Shown piece after piece: positions 1 through 5,517 of a stretch of 6,295 nucleotides of DNA. Source of the DNA: an uncultured Candidatus Saccharibacteria bacterium. Lineage in GTDB: Bacteria; Patescibacteria; Saccharimonadia; Saccharimonadales; UBA1547. Location of the stretch: NCBI GenBank assembly GCA_946886635.1, contig CAMPIW010000021.1, forward strand, positions 1 through 6,295, given 5' to 3'. The notes under the pieces were generated by a model that was given only the letters and a program-made list of their open reading frames with translations, did not search any database and was not told where the DNA came from. Each line of letters starts with the position of its first letter. The first letter of the stretch is position 1. Position numbers and translations under genes: made by a program.

Positions 1-472
1 CATCTGGGTCTTGTAGTGCGTTTTTTGCTGATGAAATTGCGCTGCTCACTGCCGTTGCCTTCATATCTTTATCAGAGATTGAAAGCGACTTCATAACTTG
101 CTTTACCAACCCCTGGCGATCGGCCTCATCGTAAATAACGAAGTTCCGCGACACATTAATTGCTGCACCGTCCATACGAAGAAGTCGGACACAAATACCA
201 TGAAACGTTCCCATCCACGGCATAAACGAACGGTCGTTAGGTTGCCTTAAGAGCGACGCAAGCCGTTCGCGCATTTCGCGAGCCGCTTTATTGGTAAAAG
301 TTACCGCTAAAATATGGCTTGGCCATACTTTTTGTTCAGCAACCAGCAGGGCAATACGGTGAGTCAGTGTTTTCGTTTTACCACTTCCCGCACCTGCCAA
401 AATTAAAAGCGGACCCGTTATTGTAAGGGCCGCCTTTTGCTGTGCCTCGTTAAGTTCCCCAAGTAAATCCAT
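1..472 (-). CDS. UvrD/PcrA-type superfamily 1 DNA helicase, N-terminal part (3' end beyond the window)
   Basis: ATP-dependent 3'-5' DNA helicase of the UvrD/PcrA/Rep group, expected to act in the cytoplasm in DNA repair and in clearing replication or transcription conflicts. Only the first 157 codons are present; a complete family member is usually about 650 to 750 residues. I translated it directly: it opens MDLLGELNEAQQKA, which contains the Q-motif (residues 8-14). Walker A is AGAGSGKT (26-33), motif Ia is TFTNKAAREM (58-67), and the GTFHGICVRLLR segment (88-99) is the family's motif Ib region, with Gly where Ser is common after TFH. The ATG at 472-470 gives the expected distance of about 25 residues before Walker A. 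It follows the membrane-protein gene by 40 bp and appears to have its own TATAAT box and a leaderless start. UvrD, PcrA and Rep cannot be told apart from this fragment, so no symbol is given. Confidence 0.93.
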   Translation of the reverse strand, partial: MDLLGELNEAQQKAALTITGPLLILAGAGSGKTKTLTHRIALLVAEQKVWPSHILAVTFTNKAAREMRERLASLLRQPNDRSFMPWMGTFHGICVRLLRMDGAAINVSRNFVIYDEADRQGLVKQVMKSLSISDKDMKATAVSSAISSAKNALQDPD

Positions 473-479
473 TGTTCTT

Positions 480-485
480 ATTATA
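480..485 (-). promoter_or_regulatory. -10 box of a probable leaderless promoter for the helicase gene
   Basis: The minus strand reads TATAAT, a perfect -10 hexamer, followed by only seven bases (AAGAACA) and then the helicase ATG. A start site 6 to 8 bases after the box falls on or next to that ATG, so the mRNA would have no leader and no Shine-Dalgarno site; none is visible. The -35 region at 17 bp spacing (503-508, TAGCCC) matches the consensus at only 3 of 6 bases, so the promoter may be weak or rely on other contacts. An 8-bp CCCGCGGG palindrome lies between the upstream stop codon and the box, with no T-tract that would make it a terminator. Confidence 0.6.
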
Positions 486-512
486 ACCGAGATATACCCG
501 CGGGGCTAGCTC

Positions 513-1430
513 CTAAAGTAGTGGGAGAACGAATAAGTAAAAAGCAACGCCTGCGCCTGCGCCTAAAATAACAAGCAAAAGAATCCAGATAACCGTCCAT
601 ACGCCTGAGTGCTTTTTAGGAGCTGCGGTAAGCGGTTGATGATAATTTTCGGTATCAAATATTGCACCTGATTCTTGCAATTTCACTTCTTGTTCGGTGT
701 ACTGCTGAGTGATTGACGTTGGACCAGTAGGTTGGTTAGATGCTTCCGCCGCAGGTGCAGTCGCTTTATCTTCAGATTCAACCGAAGTTTCAAGTTCATC
801 AAGTTGTTCGATAGTTTGTTCGGTCGCTTCATCCTCAACCTTAAAAGGAGCTCCTGTATCTTCATTTTCTGAATCTAAGGCTGAAGATTGGGCTGCAAAA
901 TCAATCGGGTCGGGATAATTAGCTTCAAGCAGTAGCTCTTCTTCAGGTGCTTCAAGTAACGTCTGTGGTTCGGTTTCTTCTGACTCTTCAGGCTTTTTTG
1001 ACTCTTCAGGCTCAGGTTCTGACTGAGCTTGAGATGAAGGTTCAGGCCCCACGCCACCAAGTGGACGCTTTTCAACTTTTGCATCACTTAAAAAGGGTGA
1101 TTCAAGTGGTTTTGGCCCCTCGTCAATGGGTTGATCTTCAGGAACCTCTAAAGATGATTGTTCGTCTTGCACCTTCGAAGGAGTAACGAAAGCCGGCGCC
1201 GAACGGGTGCGCATATCAGATGATGGGTGAACCACGTCCATAAAACGCCCTGATGTTCGTCGCGCCGCTGGCGCTACCTTCGTCGTTGAAATTTCTGGAT
1301 CTTCTGTAGTTTTTGAGGTTTCCGAAACCGTTACAACTGAAGTGTCTTCTTTTTTTGTCACATCCGTCGAATCAGTGCCTATAGCGCCTGCAACCGCCTT
1401 GTCGAGTTCGTCAAAATCGAATTCGGACAT
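513..1430 (-). CDS. Acidic, low-complexity protein with a single C-terminal membrane anchor, function unknown
   Basis: A 305-residue protein I cannot assign to a family. The first 270 or so residues are hydrophilic and rich in Glu, Asp, Ser, Thr and Pro, so probably disordered. The one conspicuous non-acidic island is RRTSGRFMDVVHPSSDMR (57-74), which looks like a short linear motif. An acidic, Pro-rich stretch around 135-170 contains an imperfect EPEESKKPEESEE repeat; at DNA level TGACTCTTCAGGCT recurs with an 18-bp period at 981 and 999. After a basic KKHSG (272-276) comes one long hydrophobic segment (about 277-303) ending at the C terminus. This is a tail-anchor layout, with the acidic domain predicted in the cytoplasm. 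The ATG lies 7 bp after the tpiA stop, with a weak AGG overlapping that stop, so translation is probably coupled to tpiA. It may be a scaffold or envelope-associated protein, but the sequence does not show which. Confidence 0.85.
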   Translation of the reverse strand: MSEFDFDELDKAVAGAIGTDSTDVTKKEDTSVVTVSETSKTTEDPEISTTKVAPAARRTSGRFMDVVHPSSDMRTRSAPAFVTPSKVQDEQSSLEVPEDQPIDEGPKPLESPFLSDAKVEKRPLGGVGPEPSSQAQSEPEPEESKKPEESEETEPQTLLEAPEEELLLEANYPDPIDFAAQSSALDSENEDTGAPFKVEDEATEQTIEQLDELETSVESEDKATAPAAEASNQPTGPTSITQQYTEQEVKLQESGAIFDTENYHQPLTAAPKKHSGVWTVIWILLLVILGAGAGVAFYLFVLPLL

Positions 1431-1437
1431 GCTTTAC

Positions 1438-2220
1438 CTAAGCTTCTTTCTTTGCGCTAGCGAACGCTTTTTCAACGATAGTAGTAAAAGCGTGTGCGTC
1501 AAGGCTCGCGCCGCCCACAAGGAGTCCGTCAACCTCTTGCAATGCAAGGTAATCGGCTGCGCTATCAGCGGTAACGCTCCCTCCGTAAAGTACCTGTGCT
1601 TCATTGGCTGCCTTTGCACCGTACAGGTGTTTTAACTGGCTGCGAATAGAAACGATTGCCTCGGTAACATCGGTTGGCAATGCGTTATCGCCGGTACCAA
1701 TAGCCCAAACAGGTTCGTAAGCAATAATAACCTGTGCAAGTTCGTCACTGGTAACATTAGCGAGTCCACCAAGAAGTTGGTCGTGAATAATATCTTTTGT
1801 TTCACCAGCGGCGCGCTCGCCGGCTGTTTCACCTACACAAAGGATTGGACGAATGCCGTTACGTATTGCCGCTTGCACCTTTGCACGAGTATCTTTATCA
1901 CTTTCGTGAAAGACATGGCGTCGTTCAGAGTGTCCAACAAGGCCGTATGAAACAATGCCACGTAAGCTTGTAGCCGACACTTCACCAGTGTACGCACCAT
2001 GATCACGCCAATAAAAGTCTTGTGCGGCGAGTTTAAATTGTCGGTGATTTATTTGAAGGCTTAACGTTTGCAACGCGAGCATTGTCGGAGCCAAAACCAC
2101 TTCAACATTACGGTGAATCTTCACCTCTTTTGCTAAACGGTGAAGGTATAAACTTGCTTCATGAACCCCAAGGTTCATCTTCCAGTTTCCAATAATGAGT
2201 ACTTTTTTATCAATCGCCAT
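1438..2220 (-). CDS. tpiA: Triosephosphate isomerase
   Basis: Interconverts dihydroxyacetone phosphate and glyceraldehyde 3-phosphate in the cytoplasm. The 260-residue length is close to the usual 250 or so. All the catalytic landmarks are present: GNWKMN (11-16) with Asn12 and substrate-binding Lys14; AAQD (65-68) and GAYTGEVSA (75-83); the electrophile His97 in GHSERR (96-101); the catalytic base Glu169 in AYEPVWAIGTG (167-177), whose AIGTG is the mobile loop 6; and the phosphate-gripping YGGSV (212-216) and GLLVGGASL (232-240). The ATG is 32 bp after the pgk stop. The spacer has an AAAGG too far upstream to be a good ribosome binding site, so initiation signals are weak. In this operon it sits after pyk and pgk and supplies triose phosphate to the ATP-forming branch. 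No key residue is missing. Confidence 0.97.
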   Translation of the reverse strand: MAIDKKVLIIGNWKMNLGVHEASLYLHRLAKEVKIHRNVEVVLAPTMLALQTLSLQINHRQFKLAAQDFYWRDHGAYTGEVSATSLRGIVSYGLVGHSERRHVFHESDKDTRAKVQAAIRNGIRPILCVGETAGERAAGETKDIIHDQLLGGLANVTSDELAQVIIAYEPVWAIGTGDNALPTDVTEAIVSIRSQLKHLYGAKAANEAQVLYGGSVTADSAADYLALQEVDGLLVGGASLDAHAFTTIVEKAFASAKKEA

Positions 2221-2252
2221 AGTGTCTATGCTTTTCTTGCCTTTAGTTTAAC

Positions 2253-3485
2253 TTATCTTGAAGCGTCAAGCAAACTCTCGACCCCAGGGAGTTTTTTGCC
2301 TGCCATTAATTCGAGTGATGCACCGCCCCCGGTTGAAACATGCGTGAAACTTTCACCACCGTTACCGTCCCATTTCAATACAAAATCGGCCGTATCGCCA
2401 CCACCAATAATAGAGGTGGTTTTTGGTTGAGTTGCCAGAGCCAACGCGAGCCGTGCCGACCCGTGAGCAAATTCGGGAAGCTCGGCGTACCCAAGCGTGC
2501 CATTCCAAATAACCGTCCCTGCGCCCTTTACGGCCTCGACAACATCTTCGATGGCCGTATCGCCAATATCCAAAATTATATCGTCTGTAGCCATACCGCC
2601 TTTATCACCAAGCTTCACCGTGCGCCGTTCAGCAGATTCTGATATTTCCTTGGCAACGGCCACGTCAGCCGGAAGCATAATAAAATCATCTGAGTGCCCT
2701 TTTGACTTTTCATGCGCCGCTAGATATATGTCATCAAGCACCTTCTCTTGGCCGTCTTCAACCTTACTCGCACCAACGTCGTAGCCCTTATATTTGAAAA
2801 AGGTGTTGGCCATAGCTCCGCCAATAATAATTTTGTCGGCTACACCAACAAACCGCTCAATAACAGTAATTTTATCGCTTATTTTAGCCCCGCCCATAAC
2901 AGCAACCAGTGGTCGCTTTGGCTTTTCCATTGCACTAGTAATTGTTTCGTATTCGCGTTCTAGTAATAAGCCGGCAACACTTGGTATGTAGTGCGTAATT
3001 GCATCGGTACTAGCGTGCGCACGGTGCACAACCCCAAACCCGTCCTGAACAAAGTAGCGAGCACCGGTACTTTTAGCTATTTTTTTTGCAAAAGCTTCAT
3101 TATTTGCCTCTTCTTCGGGGTAATAACGCAGGTTTTCAAGCAAAATAACTGCGTTGCTTGGTGCTTTTTTGACAGCTTGAATAACTTTATCACCAAAACA
3201 ATCGTCAACGAAAATAACCTCTTTACCAAGAAGTTCAGATAAGCGGTGAGCGACTGGTTCAAGGCTTTGAGATGTATCTTTACCCTCTGGACGGCCCAGA
3301 TGGCTCATAATGACAACTTTTGCGTTATGTTTGAGAAGATACTCGAGAGTGGCAAGGCTCGCCTTAATCCTAAGGTCGTCGCTAATTTCGCCTTTTTTAT
3401 TGAGCGGCACGTTATAATCGGCCCGTACTAGTACGGTTTTGCGATCAATTGGAACATTTTTGATAGTCCGTTTAAAGAAAGTCAT
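2253..3485 (-). CDS. pgk: Phosphoglycerate kinase
   Basis: Transfers the acyl phosphate of 1,3-bisphosphoglycerate to ADP, forming ATP and 3-phosphoglycerate. From the ATG at 3485 it has 410 residues, normal for bacterial Pgk. The N-terminal substrate domain shows RADYNVP (21-27), SHLGRPEG (61-68), ENLRYYPEE (117-125) and DGFGVVHRAHAS (148-159). The nucleotide domain shows VMGGAKISDK (196-205), GGGDTA (361-366) and the terminal STGGGASLE (385-393). A GTG two codons earlier would also open the frame, but the ATG is preferred because AGGG lies five bases before it, while the GTG falls inside that site. Two family motifs are slightly off consensus: RADYNVP for RVDFNVP, and DGFGVVHRAHAS for the usual DAFGTAHRAHAS. 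Both keep the substrate-binding Arg and His. The gene begins 23 bp after the pyk stop. Confidence 0.97.
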   Translation of the reverse strand: MTFFKRTIKNVPIDRKTVLVRADYNVPLNKKGEISDDLRIKASLATLEYLLKHNAKVVIMSHLGRPEGKDTSQSLEPVAHRLSELLGKEVIFVDDCFGDKVIQAVKKAPSNAVILLENLRYYPEEEANNEAFAKKIAKSTGARYFVQDGFGVVHRAHASTDAITHYIPSVAGLLLEREYETITSAMEKPKRPLVAVMGGAKISDKITVIERFVGVADKIIIGGAMANTFFKYKGYDVGASKVEDGQEKVLDDIYLAAHEKSKGHSDDFIMLPADVAVAKEISESAERRTVKLGDKGGMATDDIILDIGDTAIEDVVEAVKGAGTVIWNGTLGYAELPEFAHGSARLALALATQPKTTSIIGGGDTADFVLKWDGNGGESFTHVSTGGGASLELMAGKKLPGVESLLDASR

Positions 3486-3508
3486 ACCCACCCTATTTGT
3501 TACTGCTT

Positions 3509-4921
3509 TTATTCTATCACGCGAACTTTAATTGTGTCAGTAGTTCCAATGACGCCAGGTTGTTGGCCGCTCACAATAATAACCTTTGCTTTTTCTTCAC
3601 CAAAGAAACCTTGTTCTTTTAGCTCTTTTGCAAGATCGAACCCAGCCTCTGGCCCATCTGGTCGGACATAACTTCGGTTAGCGTAACTCAATCCAAGTTG
3701 TTGCGCAGCGCGCTGCTCGCTGGTAACACTAATAATTGGCAAGTTAGGACGATGCGCGGCAATGGTTGCTGCAGTTGCACCCGATTTTGTTTCGGCAATA
3801 ATTGCAGCCACACCAAGTTGCTCGGCAAGACTTACGGTAGCGGTACTAATAGCGTCAAGTTGAATGTTCTCAGCAAGGCTATCGTGCATCGGTTCAACCG
3901 GTGCGTTATCTTGTGTATATAAGATTACCTTTTTCATTGCAGCGACTGTTTCAAGTGGATACCTACCGTTGGCTGTTTCATCAGAAAGCATCACCGTATC
4001 GGCACCCTGTATAACCGCAGCTGCTACGTCGCTAACCTCAGCTCGAGTTGGCTCAGGTGCATCAACCATACTGGCCATCATTTGGGTGGCTACAATACTG
4101 AGTTTTCCATGTTTACGGCAAAGTGCAAGGAGTTTACGCTGAACAATTGGCACAATTTCAGCACCAGCTTCGACGGCAAGGTCACCACGCGCCACCATGA
4201 TACCATCGGTAGCTTTTACGATTTTTTCCATTTCTTCTGGGGTAATTGCTGCTTTGGTTTCAATTTTTGCAATAATTTGGGCTTGTGAGCCACCGGCAAC
4301 AAGAATTTGTCGGAGATTACGTATATCTTCAGCACTTTGGACAAAACTAAGCGCAACATAGTCAATATCCTGAGTAAACCCATATTCGATATCTTTTAAG
4401 TCTTTAGGGGTTAAAATATCACCACCAAAGTCGGTATCAGGCAGGTTAATGCCTTTTTTACTCATTAAAACACCGTCATTTTCAACGCGAAGTTTGATAG
4501 CCGTACTAGAGGTAATCTCAATAACAGTAGTACGAACTTTACCGTCAAAAATGTAGATTGGTTCGCCTACTTTTACTTTTTCGGCCAAGTTGTACTGAAC
4601 AGGAAAGGTAAAGCCGTTATGTTCAGCTCTGTGATCGAGGATAATTTCGTCGCCAGTTTTTACCTCGGTATTTTCATTGAGCATACCAAGACGAATCTTT
4701 GGACCCTGAAGATCTTGAAGAATCGCAACTGGTTTACCGTTTTTAGCACTCGCTTCGCGAATCCAACGAATTTGCTCGGTTCGCTCTTCATAATCACCGT
4801 GGCTAAAATTAAGTCGAAGCCCGTTAACCCCTGCTTCGATGAGCTTTTCAATCATTTCTGGCGTGCTGGTGATTGGCCCTATGGTTGCGAGGATTTTTGT
4901 TCGTTTAAAGATGATTGCCAT
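3509..4921 (-). CDS. pyk: Pyruvate kinase, predicted K+-independent (Lys117-type)
   Basis: Converts phosphoenolpyruvate and ADP to pyruvate and ATP, the last step of glycolysis. The protein has 470 residues, so the A, B and C domains are all present. Visible motifs are KILATIGP (9-16); LRLNFSHG (35-42), with Arg36, Asn38 and Ser40 for substrate and K+/phosphate contacts; DLQGPKIR (70-77); the catalytic IIAKIE (216-221) with Lys219 and metal ligand Glu221; ARGDLAVE (244-251) with metal ligand Asp247; and VATQMM (277-282) with Thr279. The C domain includes an ETKSGATA segment resembling the effector-phosphate loop. A longer frame reaching 4981 would start inside the tRNA gene, so the ATG at 4921, opening MAIIFKRTKILATIGP, is chosen. 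Only a distant, weak purine-rich stretch precedes it. Lys75 occupies the position of rabbit Glu117, and Ala249 replaces the usual Gly of GDLGVE. It lies 48 bp after the tRNA with no terminator between. Confidence 0.97.
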   Translation of the reverse strand: MAIIFKRTKILATIGPITSTPEMIEKLIEAGVNGLRLNFSHGDYEERTEQIRWIREASAKNGKPVAILQDLQGPKIRLGMLNENTEVKTGDEIILDHRAEHNGFTFPVQYNLAEKVKVGEPIYIFDGKVRTTVIEITSSTAIKLRVENDGVLMSKKGINLPDTDFGGDILTPKDLKDIEYGFTQDIDYVALSFVQSAEDIRNLRQILVAGGSQAQIIAKIETKAAITPEEMEKIVKATDGIMVARGDLAVEAGAEIVPIVQRKLLALCRKHGKLSIVATQMMASMVDAPEPTRAEVSDVAAAVIQGADTVMLSDETANGRYPLETVAAMKKVILYTQDNAPVEPMHDSLAENIQLDAISTATVSLAEQLGVAAIIAETKSGATAATIAAHRPNLPIISVTSEQRAAQQLGLSYANRSYVRPDGPEAGFDLAKELKEQGFFGEEKAKVIIVSGQQPGVIGTTDTIKVRVIE

Positions 4922-4969
4922 AGTAAGAGGCCGCCCTTCGTTATTGGTTTGTCCTTTGGTCGGTTCTTT

Positions 4970-5044
4970 TGGTGATCTCACGGAGAATCGAACTCCGATT
5001 GCCAGGATGAAAACCTGGTGTCCTAACCGTTAGACGATGAGACC
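4970..5044 (-). tRNA. tRNA-Glu (anticodon UUC), CCA encoded
   Basis: The minus strand folds into a full cloverleaf. The acceptor strands are GGTCTCA (5044-5038) and TGAGATC (4980-4974), with one G-U pair. The D-arm region carries TAACGGTTAGGAC. The anticodon arm is CCAGG, loop TTTTCAT, CCTGG, giving anticodon TTC. The T-arm is CGGAG, loop TTCGATT, CTCCG. The discriminator base is A at 4973, followed by a genomically encoded CCA at 4972-4970. It is the first gene of the glycolytic block, 48 bp before pyk, with no T-tract or hairpin between. Processing of a joint transcript would therefore release both the tRNA and the pyk mRNA. Its 3' end and trailer are mirrored in the leader upstream. Confidence 0.96.
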
Positions 5045-5061
5045 ATGAAGCCGAGTGGAGC

Positions 5062-5116
5062 GTAAAAGTTTACTTTTACAATCCCGAGGCGATTGGTCCT
5101 CATCTCGCTAGAGATG
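5062..5116 (-). other. Hairpins in the leader upstream of tRNA-Glu
   Basis: Two perfect inverted repeats lie between the probable promoter and the tRNA. GTAAAAGT and ACTTTTAC at 5062-5069 and 5072-5079 are separated by two bases. CATCTC and GAGATG at 5101-5106 and 5111-5116 flank a four-base loop, and GGT/ACC at 5095-5097 and 5121-5123 could extend this second one across an internal loop. The second hairpin abuts the leader arm of the long inverted repeat, so the two folds may compete. I tested this stretch as a second tRNA, SRP RNA and T-box leader and found no match. Confidence 0.45.
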
Positions 5117-5163
5117 GATCACCAAAAGAACAAATCAAAGAAACTATTCTTTTTACCTGCGTT

Positions 5164-5169
5164 ATTTTA
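5164..5169 (-). promoter_or_regulatory. Candidate extended -10 promoter for the tRNA-Glu/glycolytic operon
   Basis: The minus strand reads TGG then TAAAAT, a 5-of-6 match to TATAAT with an extended TGn. At 17 bp spacing the -35 position reads TAGCCA (4 of 6), but it overlaps the upstream terminator stem. Transcription would begin near 5157, giving a leader of about 113 bases before the tRNA. It is the best candidate between the upstream terminators and the tRNA, but only moderately convincing. Confidence 0.4.
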
Positions 5170-5171
5170 CC

Positions 5172-5210
5172 AAAAAAACCCCTGTTTGGCTAGTACCTGA
5201 GAGGGGTTTT
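5172..5210 (-). terminator. Rho-independent terminator, minus strand (second of two)
   Basis: AAAACCCCT (5175-5183) pairs with AGGGGTTTT (5202-5210) around an 18-base loop. On the minus strand the stem is followed by seven T residues (complement of 5172-5178), giving a strong terminator for transcription arriving from the GC-rich unit. On the plus strand the T-tract is shorter (TTTTGC), so termination that way would be weaker. Confidence 0.8.
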
Positions 5211-5233
5211 GCTAAAAATCGCACAAATCAATT

Positions 5234-5258
5234 GAAAAACCTCCCTTTTAGGGAGGTT
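5234..5258 (-). terminator. Rho-independent terminator, minus strand (first of two)
   Basis: AACCTCCC (5238-5245) and GGGAGGTT (5251-5258) form an 8-bp stem with a five-base loop. On the minus strand this is followed by TTTTTC. It is the first terminator met after the GC-rich two-gene unit, and a second follows about 25 bases on. Doubling suggests strong transcription that must be kept out of the tRNA/glycolytic operon. Confidence 0.85.
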
Positions 5259-5262
5259 GGGT

Positions 5263-5304
5263 TCCACTGGAGGCCAAGACAACTTCGTCTCGACCCCCAG
5301 TGGA
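5263..5304 (-). ncRNA. 18-bp RNA hairpin in the 3' UTR of the GC-rich unit
   Basis: On the minus strand the 18 bases at 5304-5287 pair with those at 5280-5263 around the six-base loop GAAGTT. All 18 positions pair as RNA: outer TCCACTGG/CCAGTGGA and inner AGAC/GTCT are exact, and the middle GGGTCG/TGGCCT pairs through three G-U wobbles. On the plus strand those wobbles would be A-C mismatches, so the structure makes sense only in the minus-strand transcript. It starts 8 bases after the last stop and lies just before the two terminators. It may be a 3'-end stabiliser, a protein-binding site or the body of a released small RNA. No known family is recognised. Confidence 0.6.
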
Positions 5305-5311
5305 GGTGACA

Positions 5312-5515
5312 TCAGCGCGTGATGCGCGAGTCTGTACCGTCGTCAACGAGGGGTGTGTCGACAACGATGATGATCGTCCCGGTAGCGAGGGCTCGCGAGT
5401 CTGTCGACTCGAGTTCCTCTGCTTGGAGTTCGACCCTGTGAGGATCTACCTCCAGCTTCTGGTCGAAGCCCGGGTGGATCTTCACCTGGTTTCGCCTGGA
5501 ATCCGCCGAAGGCAT
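5312..5515 (-). CDS. Small hypothetical protein, second gene of the GC-rich unit
   Basis: A 67-residue protein with no family I recognise. It opens MPSADSRRNQVKIHPGF; the middle is charged (QKLEVDPHRVELQAEELE, about 19-36). A short hydrophobic TGTIIIVVDTPLV (about 45-57) is too short for a membrane span. The motif TDSR occurs twice (about 38 and 62), from an 11-bp direct repeat CGCGAGTCTGT at 5325 and 5394. I chose the ATG at 5515 because it lies two bases after the upstream stop (TGATCATG), a typical coupling arrangement. An upstream start that would extend this frame into the preceding gene gives low-complexity Arg/Gly/Ser sequence typical of an out-of-frame read. Third positions are mostly G or C, as in the gene before it. 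Its existence as a protein is likely but not certain. Confidence 0.6.
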   Translation of the reverse strand: MPSADSRRNQVKIHPGFDQKLEVDPHRVELQAEELESTDSRALATGTIIIVVDTPLVDDGTDSRITR

Positions 5516-5517
5516 GA

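Larger units (their letters stand above)
4954..5140. repeat. Inverted repeat pairing the tRNA-Glu 3' end and trailer with the upstream leader
   Basis: The 24 bases at 4954-4977 (the last four acceptor bases, discriminator, CCA and 16 bases of trailer) recur in inverted orientation at 5117-5140 with 21 of 24 identities; the first 15 bases, GATCACCAAAAGAAC, are exact. In a minus-strand transcript the leader arm precedes the tRNA and could pair with its 3' end and trailer through 21 Watson-Crick pairs, one G-U and two mismatches. It may be an old duplication of the tRNA end, for example a recombination scar, or a processing or regulatory element. The sequence alone does not decide. Confidence 0.75.

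Noticed and set aside
981..1012. Short tandem repeat TGACTCTTCAGGCT as a possible CRISPR or regulatory array
   Set aside because: Only two copies 18 bp apart, in frame inside the acidic coding region, and they simply encode the repeated EES/PEE residues.
4922..4981. N-terminal extension of pyruvate kinase by 20 residues
   Set aside because: The extended start falls inside the acceptor stem of tRNA-Glu and the extra residues are not part of the family; the ATG at 4921 begins right at the conserved N-terminal strand.
5045..5123. A second tRNA or known structured RNA on either strand, suggested by ATCACCA at 5118-5124 and GCCGAGTGG at 5050-5058
   Set aside because: No T-loop sequence, no seven-base anticodon loop with a five-base stem, and the acceptor pairing needs a bulge. 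The CCA-like end is explained by the inverted copy of the tRNA-Glu 3' end. SRP RNA and T-box signature sequences are absent.
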